A stretch of DNA of 29,513 nucleotides, taken from NCBI GenBank assembly GCA_964401855.1, contig CAYOAF010000134.1, positions 1-29,513 of the forward strand, read 5' to 3'. Both the position numbers and the translations under genes were made by a program. The stretch is from CAJWBT01 sp964401855 (GTDB lineage Bacteria; Chloroflexota; Dehalococcoidia; Lucifugimonadales; UBA3495). The notes below the pieces were generated by a model that ran no database searches, was not told the DNA's origin, and was given only the letters and a program-made list of their open reading frames with translations. Below, piece after piece: positions 1-6,701 of this stretch (positions within the stretch are counted from its first letter, which is position 1; each line of letters opens with the position of its first letter).

Positions 1-195
1 CACGGTCTGCATGTCCTCCATGCCGTTGAAAGCGAATCGGATGATACCGCCTGTGAAGTAGGTGTTGCCGCCCCGAAAGAACTCCGGCGCCTTCTCCAAC
101 ACCAGCACTGAGCCACAGACTTCCTTGGCGGCAATGGCCGCGCTTAGAGCGGCATTGCCCGCACCGACTACCACAACATCGTACTTATCAGCCAC
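1..195 (-). CDS. FAD-dependent dehydrogenase, TcuA/fumarate reductase flavoprotein type (N-terminal part)
   Basis: Partial gene: 65 codons run from a GTG at 195-193 off the left edge of the window. The protein opens with a hydrophobic strand and the dinucleotide-binding motif GAGNAALSAA (residues 11-20), the usual N-terminal FAD-binding Rossmann fold. A downstream segment reading RGGNTYFTGG (residues 41-50) resembles tricarballylate dehydrogenase TcuA and related fumarate-reductase/succinate-dehydrogenase flavoproteins. GTG is chosen because GGAGGT lies at 206-201, five bases upstream, and the residues fit the family N-terminus. The catalytic domain is outside the window, so substrate cannot be assigned. 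It is transcribed away from the 200-607 intergenic region. Confidence 0.85.
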   Translation of the reverse strand, partial: MADKYDVVVVGAGNAALSAAIAAKEVCGSVLVLEKAPEFFRGGNTYFTGGIIRFAFNGMEDMQTV

Positions 196-285
196 AGGAC
201 ACCTCCGAAGAAGATAGTGCGCATACCAGCACGGGAATACGGTTCCTATGATAACGCTTCCTAAGTCCAGGCTCAAGGAGCCAGC

Positions 286-539
286 TATCAGCCATCGGCG
301 GTCAGCTATCAGTGCCCAGTCACTGAAGCCCGACCAGGCGTCACGCCGTGGAGCTAAGGGATAAAGCATCTAGAGCAAATGGAAAGCTGGTGCCGAGAGC
401 GCCAATACCCGGTTCTACCCATGACCCTTCGGTTGGCCAGAGCTTGAAATCCAATCGGGCTCGAACCCGCCCGGGCAGCCTCATTCTGTATCTGATAGCT
501 GACCGCTGACCGTTGACCGCTCCCCGGTGACCGGTCTCC
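286..539. repeat. Heptamer short tandem repeats, two arrays in inverted orientation
   Basis: Positions 286-320 are five degenerate 7-bp units (TATCAGC, CATCGGC, GGTCAGC, TATCAGT, GCCCAGT). Positions 491-539 are seven units of the complementary type (TCTGATA, GCTGACC, GCTGACC, GTTGACC, GCTCCCC, GGTGACC, GGTCTCC). The two arrays share a perfect 15-bp inverted repeat, 298-312 against 492-506, so they could pair around a 180-base loop. A related heptamer run occurs at 11221-11237. The rest of the 200-551 gap holds no gene I can recognise. Confidence 0.7.
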
Positions 540-551
540 ACGCGGCGAAAC

Positions 552-580
552 TTGCCGAAGGAATGCCCGCATATTAAGAT
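552..580 (+). promoter_or_regulatory. Sigma-70-type promoter for the 608/779 genes
   Basis: A TTGCCG -35 box (552-557) is separated by 17 bp from a TAAGAT -10 box (575-580). Transcription would start near 587, about 20 bases before the ATG at 608. Seen in sequence; activity is inferred. Confidence 0.5.
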
Positions 581-607
581 ACTCCCAGAAGTCTAACACG
601 GGGCACG

Positions 608-739
608 ATGGCCGGTACTGGAGCAGCGAGACCGGTGGTGCCGAAGATCCACGAGCTTATTGACGTTCAGGCCGCTTTCGAGATACACCAGCAACCGCAG
701 GACAGTATCATCGAGATGGTGTTGAACGTCAGCGAATAG
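608..739 (+). CDS. Small ORF, 43 aa, unknown function
   Basis: An ATG-TAG frame of 43 residues sits between a good promoter (552-580) and the strong SD of the next gene, 39 bases downstream. The peptide has no motif I recognise. It begins with a short Gly/Ala/Pro-rich stretch, and its second half reads as an acidic amphipathic helix (AAFEIHQQPQDSIIEMVLNV). The upstream GGGG at 599-603 is only a weak SD, so initiation may be poor. The composition looks protein-like and the position suggests a leader gene of a two- or three-gene operon. A non-coding leader is the main alternative. Confidence 0.45.
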   Translation: MAGTGAARPVVPKIHELIDVQAAFEIHQQPQDSIIEMVLNVSE

Positions 740-778
740 AGCCGTGGCTGGACAGCCACCTCTAAGGAGGACAACACT

Positions 779-1636
779 GTGGAACCGGCGCTGGAAATCC
801 AAATGGTCCGGGAGAACCTGGCGCTTGCTATCGCCTTGTGGGCCGGGACGAAGAAGGGTCTGATCACCAGGGACCACCTCCCCACCGGGCGGGTGGTCGT
901 ACCGTCCGATGACGGCCACATGGTGAGAATGTTTAACCCCCTTGAGATGAAGAGCGACCGGGACCTGGCCCGGTGCATCAGCAACCAGGTCCGGGGAGCC
1001 GTCGCCTTCTCAGCGATGCAGGCCCACACAACCCTGGGCCGAGTGTACCGGAACCCTCCGATCCAGGAGACCGACCCGGACCTGAAGGCCGCCCGAAGCG
1101 CCATCTACTTGCTGAGCAACACCCTGGGCCAGCGGATGCTGGCGCCGGCCTGGGTTTGCCCTCCCGCCTACCGCCGCCGGTTCGAGGTGCACGCTGCATC
1201 CTTCGTACTGGATGCCTCGGACTTGAACGGTAAGGCAGTGTACTGGGAGGACTTCGGGGGCCTCGAAAAATACATGGACCTGCTGGACTATTGCATGTCC
1301 CAGCTGGAGCAATCCGCGGCGGCCTCTAAGGGAGCGGAGGGCGCCATCACGGCAGCGCCGCCAAACCCTGCCGGGCAGTTTTCGATGGAACTTCCCGACG
1401 ACAACCCGGTGGCGCCGTTCATCGGGGCGCAGTGCATGGCGGGTCCGGAGGCGCGCTGCACCGCCAAGGAACTGTATGCCGGATATGTGGACTGGTGCCG
1501 GGACACCGGGCGAGTTCCCGTGGTCCAACGAAGCTTCGGGATGGGCCTGACCAAGCTGGGGTTCAATCGCCGGCGCCGGGGCCGGGGCCGCCACTGGTGG
1601 GAGGGCATCGAGTTGGCTGTGGCCTCAGATAGCTGA
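779..1636 (+). CDS. Uncharacterised protein with C-terminal phage-primase-type (D5-like) winged helix
   Basis: 285 aa from a GTG start, with AAGGAGG ending eight bases upstream. Residues about 225-280 match the small C-terminal helix-turn-helix domain found at the end of phage and plasmid D5/P4-type primase-helicases: a basic-aromatic module with ELYAGYVDWCRDTG, then QRSFGMGLTKLGF, an Arg-rich wing (RRRRGRGR) and a final HWWEGIEL. The first 200 residues show no Walker A/B helicase motif and no primase motif. They look mostly helical, with an early segment ENLALAIALWAGTKKGL, and I cannot assign them. The module in a protein without the helicase suggests a DNA-binding protein of mobile-element origin. 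The MmgE/PrpD gene follows after only 24 bases and is probably co-transcribed. Confidence 0.75.
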   Translation: MEPALEIQMVRENLALAIALWAGTKKGLITRDHLPTGRVVVPSDDGHMVRMFNPLEMKSDRDLARCISNQVRGAVAFSAMQAHTTLGRVYRNPPIQETDPDLKAARSAIYLLSNTLGQRMLAPAWVCPPAYRRRFEVHAASFVLDASDLNGKAVYWEDFGGLEKYMDLLDYCMSQLEQSAAASKGAEGAITAAPPNPAGQFSMELPDDNPVAPFIGAQCMAGPEARCTAKELYAGYVDWCRDTGRVPVVQRSFGMGLTKLGFNRRRRGRGRHWWEGIELAVASDS

Positions 1637-1660
1637 ACCTTTGCCGGCCAGGAGGCCGCC

Positions 1661-3010
1661 ATGTCCTCTGACTACCTGGACCAGCTAGCCCGATTTGTCG
1701 TGGATGCCCGTCTGGAAGACCTAGACGGTTCCACGGTTACCGCCGCCAAGGCCGTGGTTTTAGACACCCTCGGCGCCATCCTGGCGGGCAGCCGCCTGCC
1801 GGAGAACGCCAACCTGGCCAGGCTGGCCCAGGGGATGAGCAGCGCCGGTCCGGCCACCTTACTCGGGCATCCTGGCAAGGTCCAACCCCCATTTGCCGCG
1901 CTGGTCAACGCCACCGCCGGGGTCTCTCTGGAGATGGACGAGGGCAACCGTCTCGGCGGCGGGCACGCCTCCATCCACGTCACCCCCGGCGCCATTGGGG
2001 TGGCGGAGGAACAGGGGTCGAGCGGCCGTGCATTGCTCGAGAGCGTCATCGTCGGCTACGAGGTCACCTCACGCATCGGGACCGGCTGCACGACCCGGGC
2101 CGCAATCCATTCCCACGGCACCTGGGGGACCATAGGCGCCGCGGCGGCGGCCGCCCGGTTGATGGGATTCGACCCCGCTCAAACCCGCCAGGCCATGAAC
2201 CTGGCAATGTCAATGAGCCCAGCCAACACCTGGACGCCATGCCTGGAAGGGGCCACCATCCGCAACTTGTACCCCGGCCGCTCGGGCTTTCAGGGCATCA
2301 TGGCGGCCCACCTGGTCCACTGCGGGTTCACGGCGGTCCAAGACGGCCCGGCGGACCTGTATCGTGAGGTCCTGGGGGAAGGGTTCGACTCGGCGGCGGT
2401 GGTCGAAGGCCTCGGCCGGCGGGGAGCCTGCCGCATCCAGCAAAACTACTTCAAGTTCCACGCCTGCTGTTTCTACAACCACCCGGCCTTGGACGCGGTC
2501 CAGGCCCTGCTGCGGCGGGAAAGGTTCGCCGCCTCCGATGTGGAGCGCATCCGGGTAACGGCGCCGCCCATGGCCCTGACGATGGCCAACCCTGAGCCGG
2601 AGAACATGCTGGCGGCCAAATTCTCGATACCCTACGCCGTGGCCGCGGCCCTGGTGCACGGCGCCACCGATGTCACCTCCTTCTATCCGGAGAAGGTGGC
2701 GGACGCTCAGACCCGGTCGCTGGCCCGGCGGGTGGAAGTGGCGGCCGACCCCGGGATGAACCTGCGTAACTATGACCGCCCTGCCTCTGATGTCGAGGTG
2801 GCCCTGAAGGACGGGCGCACCTTCCGGGAGAGCGTCACCGCCCACCACGGAGACGCTCGAAACCCGGCGTCCCCCGACGAGTTGGTGGGCAAGTTCACCT
2901 TCCTGGCCCGGGACGCATTGGGCGAGGACAGGTCTCGGCAGGTCATCGCAGCGGTGGACCGGCTGGACGCGCTGGAGGACGTGGGGGAGTTGACGCGGCA
3001 TTTGGGCTGA
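1661..3010 (+). CDS. MmgE/PrpD family protein
   Basis: 449 aa, the usual length for the MmgE/PrpD family (2-methylcitrate dehydratase PrpD, cis-aconitate/itaconate decarboxylases and many uncharacterised relatives). Family signatures are the N-terminal helix pair with AKAVVLDTLGAILAGS (about residues 29-44), the Gly/Ala-rich helical core with HSHGTWGTIGAAAAAARLMG (about 149-168) and the KFHACCFYNHPALDA segment (about 266-280). The ATG has AGGAGG (1650-1655) five bases upstream. The family acts on small carboxylic or tricarboxylic acids; the sequence does not fix the substrate. No other methylcitrate-cycle gene is nearby, so a prpD assignment is not justified. The gene converges on queE. Confidence 0.88.
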   Translation: MSSDYLDQLARFVVDARLEDLDGSTVTAAKAVVLDTLGAILAGSRLPENANLARLAQGMSSAGPATLLGHPGKVQPPFAALVNATAGVSLEMDEGNRLGGGHASIHVTPGAIGVAEEQGSSGRALLESVIVGYEVTSRIGTGCTTRAAIHSHGTWGTIGAAAAAARLMGFDPAQTRQAMNLAMSMSPANTWTPCLEGATIRNLYPGRSGFQGIMAAHLVHCGFTAVQDGPADLYREVLGEGFDSAAVVEGLGRRGACRIQQNYFKFHACCFYNHPALDAVQALLRRERFAASDVERIRVTAPPMALTMANPEPENMLAAKFSIPYAVAAALVHGATDVTSFYPEKVADAQTRSLARRVEVAADPGMNLRNYDRPASDVEVALKDGRTFRESVTAHHGDARNPASPDELVGKFTFLARDALGEDRSRQVIAAVDRLDALEDVGELTRHLG

Positions 3011-3045
3011 AATCCCTGTAGACACCTGGTGGGGATGACGTTGGG

Positions 3046-3071
3046 GGGACTTCTTTAGTTAAAGAAGTCCC
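3046..3071. terminator. Hairpin between convergent MmgE/PrpD and queE genes
   Basis: A perfect 11-bp stem (3046-3056 with 3061-3071) closes a 4-base AGTT loop. It lies between the stop codons of two convergent genes, so it could end transcription in both directions. No clear U-tract follows on either strand, so intrinsic termination is likely but not certain. Confidence 0.65.
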
Positions 3072-3084
3072 TGCTTTGGTCTGT

Positions 3085-3792
3085 TCACCGGCCACGCTCG
3101 TCGCCCCACAGCAAGATGTGGAGCCGGGTGGAGAACCGGAAGCCCTCCTCGACGCAGGCCTGGGATACCCACCGGCTTCGGCTCTGGACCGCCTCCGGCG
3201 TCTGGCCTTCAGGCATCAGAATGATCTGATTCTTGGGCAAGTCGTATCTCTTGACCAGCGTGCGGACCTCCGCTACGTCGCCCGGGACCGCCATAACGAA
3301 CTTGAAAAAGGCGTTCATCAAGCCGCGAAACGTGTCCATCACCTGGGGCAGTTCCCGGCGCTCTTTTGGGTGGCCGGAGTTGTTCAGCTTGGGTGATATG
3401 TTCCACTGGTCTATGTCGCGAATTAGCTCCGGCTCGGGGGCGATAGTCCCGTTGGTCTCCACCTCCAGGTAGAAGCCCCGGTCTTTCAAAGATGACGCCA
3501 GGAGCGCCAAATCCAGCTGTTGCAGCAGCGGCTCACCCCCGGTGATGACCAGGTGATGGCAACCGTGCTTCACTATGCGGTCCTCCACTTGCCGGACCTC
3601 CAGGGAGGTCACCTCCCGGTCACGGTCGTGTTGCTCCCAGTCCCAGGTATACTTGGTGTCGCACCAGCTACAAGCAAGGTTGCACAGGGCCAGCCGGAGG
3701 AACACCGAGGGGGTCCCCATCGTGACTCCCTCTCCCTGAAGGGAGTAGAATATCTCCGGCTGCCCGTCGGGCTGTTTGCTTATCTTGAACAC
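3085..3792 (-). CDS. queE: 7-carboxy-7-deazaguanine synthase
   Basis: 235-aa radical SAM enzyme that converts 6-carboxy-5,6,7,8-tetrahydropterin to 7-carboxy-7-deazaguanine, the ring-contracting step of queuosine and preQ0 synthesis. The N-terminal FYSLQGEG is typical of QueE. The [4Fe-4S] ligands follow as Cys37, Cys41 and Cys44 in CNLACSWCDTKYTWDW, in the canonical CxxxCxxC spacing. TGGEPLLQQ (84-92) is the SAM-binding GGE motif, and the C-terminal RLHILLWGDERG is also family-typical. It is the last gene of the que operon, three bases downstream of queC. Confidence 0.95.
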   Translation of the reverse strand: MFKISKQPDGQPEIFYSLQGEGVTMGTPSVFLRLALCNLACSWCDTKYTWDWEQHDRDREVTSLEVRQVEDRIVKHGCHHLVITGGEPLLQQLDLALLASSLKDRGFYLEVETNGTIAPEPELIRDIDQWNISPKLNNSGHPKERRELPQVMDTFRGLMNAFFKFVMAVPGDVAEVRTLVKRYDLPKNQIILMPEGQTPEAVQSRSRWVSQACVEEGFRFSTRLHILLWGDERGR

Positions 3793-3795
3793 GGT

Positions 3796-4539
3796 TCAAA
3801 CACCTCTCAGCCGCACCAGCAGCGGGTCTTGGAGGCCCGCCTCCTGGAAGCCCTTGGCCCTAAGGCTGCAGCTATCGCAGGAGCCGCAGGGCATCTGCCC
3901 GCCCTGGTAGCAGCTCCAGGTTTGCTCCAGGGGCGCGTTCAACTCCAGGCCCATCGTAACGATCTCGGCCTTGGACATCTGAATGATGGGCGTCTCGATC
4001 TGGAGAGGCACTCCGTACTGGGTCCAGAGCTTGCTGCCGTAGCCGAGGGCATCGCCCATCTTCTGGAAATACTCGGGGCGGCAGTCGGGGTAACCGCTGT
4101 AGTCGATGGCGTTGGGCGCCATGAAAAGCTTCGCCTCCACCTGTTCCGGATCAACTCCTTCCACCTCAATCGCGTGGAGGATTCCGCTTTCCAGGTAGGC
4201 CGCGGCCAGGGCCAAGAAGAAGGTGTTCCGCAGCGGCACGTAGGTAATGGGTATGCTGACACCCATCTGCCCAGCGGGCCTGTCCTCGGGAATCGGGAAC
4301 CGGTCCGGATTGGTCAGCGCCGAGTACCAGGCCGCCTGGCGGAAAAAAGAGATGTCCATCAGGTGGTGGCGAATCCCCAGCATCTCCGCTATCTTCTGGG
4401 CGCAGTCCACCTCCTTGGTGTGGCTCTGGCCGTACTGGAAGGTGAGGGCAGTCAGCCGGTCAGTTACCTGGCGGGCATGGGCCGTGACGGTGGTGGAGTC
4501 CAGGCCGCCGGAGAGAAGGCTCACGGCATACCGGGTCAC
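3796..4539 (-). CDS. queC: 7-cyano-7-deazaguanine (preQ0) synthase
   Basis: 247 aa. QueC uses ATP and ammonia to turn 7-carboxy-7-deazaguanine into preQ0. The PP-loop SGGLDSTT (residues 10-17) binds ATP. The C-terminal zinc site is complete: Cys210, Cys218, Cys221 and Cys224 in WSCYQGGQMPCGSCDSC. VPLRNTFFLALAAAYLE is also characteristic. The start is GTG at 4539, which overlaps the queD stop in a GTGA arrangement and indicates translational coupling. Third gene of the operon. Confidence 0.95.
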   Translation of the reverse strand: MTRYAVSLLSGGLDSTTVTAHARQVTDRLTALTFQYGQSHTKEVDCAQKIAEMLGIRHHLMDISFFRQAAWYSALTNPDRFPIPEDRPAGQMGVSIPITYVPLRNTFFLALAAAYLESGILHAIEVEGVDPEQVEAKLFMAPNAIDYSGYPDCRPEYFQKMGDALGYGSKLWTQYGVPLQIETPIIQMSKAEIVTMGLELNAPLEQTWSCYQGGQMPCGSCDSCSLRAKGFQEAGLQDPLLVRLRGV

Positions 4540-4964
4540 TGCTCTCCCCCCCCTTCACTGTACTCCGCGTACTGGTTGAGGGACTCCCACAGCCGGACTT
4601 TCGCCGGAGTCACTCCGCAAAGCTCGGCCACCTTCTTGAACAGCTCCCGGCTCATCACTTCGCAGGTGGGATTTTCCGCCTCGAACTGGTAAAGCTTGCC
4701 CTTGGCCAACGGAGCCAGCCCGGCGATCAGCCCGGCATCCCGGCTGTTGACCAAGAAGGCGTGGTCCCAGTTGTCGTCGATCCAGGCCCGGATCCGGCCC
4801 CGCAACTCGGTGAAGTCGAACACCAGGCCCAGGGAGTCCAGGGCGGCCGCTTCCAGGAATATCTCAGCGCGGTAGGTGTGGCCGTGGGGGAAGGCGCATT
4901 TTCCCTGGTAGTCCAGCAACCGGTGGCCGCTGTCGAACACAGTTTCAACTCTTATCAGGTGCAT
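4536..4964 (-). CDS. queD: 6-carboxy-5,6,7,8-tetrahydropterin synthase
   Basis: 142 aa from the ATG at 4964. QueD converts 7,8-dihydroneopterin triphosphate to 6-carboxytetrahydropterin. Zinc ligands are visible as His14 (DSGHRL) and His27/His29 (PHGHTY). Cys23 in GKCAFPHGH is the catalytic cysteine, Asp67-His68 (WDHAFL) belongs to the catalytic set, and ENPTCEVMS is the usual substrate-site segment. An ATG at 4985 is in frame but its GGTGGAGT is too close. The 4964 ATG has GGAG six bases upstream and gives the normal N-terminus. It overlaps the 3' end of queF by 20 bases and the start of queC by 4. Confidence 0.93.
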   Translation of the reverse strand: MHLIRVETVFDSGHRLLDYQGKCAFPHGHTYRAEIFLEAAALDSLGLVFDFTELRGRIRAWIDDNWDHAFLVNSRDAGLIAGLAPLAKGKLYQFEAENPTCEVMSRELFKKVAELCGVTPAKVRLWESLNQYAEYSEGGGEQ

Positions 4965-5394
4965 TTCCCGCTCCGACGCCGGCATACTCCACCGAAACAG
5001 ACGTATGGATTCCGCCCCGCATCCGGTAGTCCAGCGTCACCGTCATGGACCGGGGCCCACACGCCGCCACCAGGTCTTTGAGGATTCGATTGGCGGCGTG
5101 CTCCTGAACGATACCCACATCCCGATAAGATAAGATGTAGTATTTCAGCGACTTGAGTTCGATGCAGCTCTGGCCGGGCACATACAGGATCTTGAGGGCC
5201 CCGTAGTCGGGCAATCCCGTCCAGGGACAGACAGCGGTGAACTCGTCGGTCTCCACCGTCACCTGGGACTCTTGGTCTGGATATTCGTACCGGAAAACCA
5301 ACAAGCACCGGGCGTCGATGGCCTGCTCGTCTTTGATGGGCAGCTCGCAGCCCAGGCCTTCGTACTGCTCTTTCAGTTCTGGTATAGTAGCCAT
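4945..5394 (-). CDS. queF: NADPH-dependent 7-cyano-7-deazaguanine reductase
   Basis: 149 aa, the short unimodular type of QueF, which reduces the nitrile of preQ0 to the aminomethyl of preQ1. The thioimide-forming Cys56 and Asp63 lie in FTAVCPWTGLPDYG. The NADPH-binding family motif appears as CIELKSLKYYI (77-87), and Glu98 lies in VQEHAANRI. The ATG at 5394 is chosen over the upstream ATGs at 5463 and 5427 because AGGAGG (5408-5403) lies eight bases before it and the family N-terminus begins here. It is the first gene of queF-queD-queC-queE, with a near-consensus promoter at 5463-5434. No folE (GTP cyclohydrolase) is present in the window. Confidence 0.94.
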   Translation of the reverse strand: MATIPELKEQYEGLGCELPIKDEQAIDARCLLVFRYEYPDQESQVTVETDEFTAVCPWTGLPDYGALKILYVPGQSCIELKSLKYYILSYRDVGIVQEHAANRILKDLVAACGPRSMTVTLDYRMRGGIHTSVSVEYAGVGAGNAPDKS

Positions 5395-5433
5395 GGGGCC
5401 TACCTCCTTGGACCGGGACCCGGCCATGTGACC

Positions 5434-5463
5434 ATGATAGGCATCCTGAGACGGCCGTGTCAA
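5434..5463 (-). promoter_or_regulatory. Strong sigma-70-type promoter of the queFDCE operon
   Basis: Read on the minus strand, a perfect TTGACA (5463-5458) is followed by 18 bp and TATCAT (5439-5434). Transcription would begin near 5427, giving a leader of about 33 bases, too short to hold a preQ1 riboswitch plus the SD. I see no preQ1 aptamer in it. Confidence 0.7.
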
Positions 5464-5502
5464 AGCTGCTCAGAATAAAGCCGGGGAGGCGGCGCGGGAC
5501 CC

Positions 5503-6288
5503 GTGGAGCAATTCTTAGAGAGCATACTGGCCCTGGTCGCCAATTTTACCGATAGCATTGTTGACCCCCTGCCGGTAGGCTACGCCTTCGGCGCGGGGAT
5601 GGTGGCCACGGTGAACCCCTGCGGGTTCGCCCTACTGCCTGCCTACATCGCCTTCTATCTCGGCGACAACCCCCATGGCTCCGGCGCGGAGCACCTTCCA
5701 TCTCGCTTGCTCAAAAGCCTCTTGATCTCACTGATGGTAACCCTCGGGTTCGTGCTGCTGTTCGGAGTCGTGGGACTGGCCATCAACTCCGGGGGCCGGT
5801 TCATTGTCGACATGATGCCCTGGGCCGGCCTGGCTGTCGGAGTGCTGATGCTGGCGCTGGGAGCGTGGCTGCTTGCCGGGAAGCGCAACCTCTACCTGGG
5901 GGCGGCGACCCGCCTATCCGCGAGGATCAACGTTGGAAAGGGCGGCAATATCCCTTCCTACTTCCTGTTCGGAATCGCCTACGGCGTCGCCTCCCTGAGC
6001 TGCACCCTGCCGCTATTCTTGATCGTCGTGGTCAGCTCCCTGACCGGCTCCAGCTTCATGAGTGGGATGACCCAGTTCCTCAGCTATTCCCTGGGCATGG
6101 GGACAACCCTGCTGGCGCTGACCTTGGGGATGGCGGTGTTCAAAAGCGTCGCCGCCACCTACATGCGCCGGATCGTGCCCTACGTCGAGCGGGTCAGCGC
6201 GGGCATGGTTACTCTGGCCGGCATCTTCATCATCTACTACTGGCTGACCATAGGGGAGCTGGGGGAGAGCATTCAGGGCCTCTTCTGA
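5503..6288 (+). CDS. CcdA/DsbD-type transmembrane thiol-disulfide carrier
   Basis: 261 aa, a polytopic membrane protein of the CcdA/DsbD-beta family, which carries reducing equivalents from cytoplasmic thioredoxin across the membrane for cytochrome c maturation or extracytoplasmic thiol repair. The two redox cysteines are in the expected places: Cys40 in VNPCGFALLPAYIAFYLG and Cys167 in SLSCTLPLFL. About six hydrophobic segments are visible (near 28-53, 72-95, 107-124, 152-180, 190-212, 233-250). The GTG start at 5503 is the only early option; GGGGAGG lies 13 bases upstream, an unusually long spacing. It is divergent from the que operon. No ccm or resBC genes are nearby, so the partner is unknown. 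Confidence 0.88.
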   Translation: MEQFLESILALVANFTDSIVDPLPVGYAFGAGMVATVNPCGFALLPAYIAFYLGDNPHGSGAEHLPSRLLKSLLISLMVTLGFVLLFGVVGLAINSGGRFIVDMMPWAGLAVGVLMLALGAWLLAGKRNLYLGAATRLSARINVGKGGNIPSYFLFGIAYGVASLSCTLPLFLIVVVSSLTGSSFMSGMTQFLSYSLGMGTTLLALTLGMAVFKSVAATYMRRIVPYVERVSAGMVTLAGIFIIYYWLTIGELGESIQGLF

Positions 6289-6297
6289 GCCGACGGC

Positions 6298-6507
6298 GGT
6301 CCGGCTGGGGGCCGCGGCGTCTTGGCCCTCTTTGATCAACACGGCCCCGAAGGGCTCCTGCCGGCTGGCACAGCCGCCGATCATGGCCTTGCACCGCTCT
6401 CCGAAGATATGCAGCGGCAACGCCATGCCGGGGAACAGGACCGCGTTCAAAGGGAATAGGGGCAGCGTGATCAGATCGCCGCCGCTTATATCGCTCGAGT
6501 CTTCCAT
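6298..6507 (-). pseudogene. Truncated LON substrate-binding (N-terminal) domain
   Basis: From an ATG at 6507 the first 70 or so residues match the start of the PUA-like LON N-terminal domain: LPLFPLNAVLFPGMALPLHI, then ERCKAMIGGC and FGAVLIKEGQD. Similarity stops near 6298, almost at the ccdA stop (6288). The frame stays open to 6013, but there it is only the complement of ccdA, giving a His/Gln/Gly-rich nonsense tail. A normal stand-alone LON-domain protein is about 200 aa, so roughly two thirds is missing. No SD is evident. Most likely a gene remnant cut when ccdA or its neighbour moved here; an expressed chimera is less likely. Confidence 0.75.
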
Positions 6508-6657
6508 GGCGCAACGAGGTATATTGGCTCATCCCTGTGGCGCCTGCCGCAGAATCATTTGTTCGAAATCTGGTCCCTCGCCCATGGCCACCCTCCGCCC
6601 TCTGAGAGAAGGGCCGGGGGTGAGAGCACATCCCGGCCTCCTCATGACTGATGACTC

Positions 6658-6666
6658 TGGTATTAT
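6658..6666 (+). promoter_or_regulatory. Extended -10 promoter element for the SMP-30/CMD genes
   Basis: TGG followed by TATTAT forms an extended -10 box 36 bases before the SMP-30 ATG. No convincing -35 box is present. The start site would be near 6673, leaving room for the GGAGG SD. Confidence 0.45.
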
Positions 6667-6701
6667 GATTCCCCAAGGAATCTTGGATTGGAGGTTCTGA
6701 T

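Noticed and set aside
440..480. tRNA T-arm-like sequence (GGGTTCGAGCCC on the minus strand)
   Set aside because: The stem is one base short of a T-arm, and no acceptor, D or anticodon arm can be built around it. A tRNA-derived attachment scar cannot be shown.
341..599. Two minus-strand frames in the first intergenic region
   Set aside because: They overlap the heptamer arrays, have no SD and no recognisable motif; their coding potential looks like chance.
2210..3025. 271-codon minus-strand frame
   Set aside because: Antisense shadow of the MmgE/PrpD gene with no recognisable motif and His/Gly/Gln-rich composition.
3520..4692. 390-codon plus-strand frame
   Set aside because: Antisense of queE/queC/queD, all of which have complete catalytic motifs.
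6563..6630. Degenerate CCCTC...GAGAAGGGCCGGGGGTGAG motif
   Set aside because: It resembles a common intergenic palindrome type, but the arms are too imperfect for a firm repeat call.
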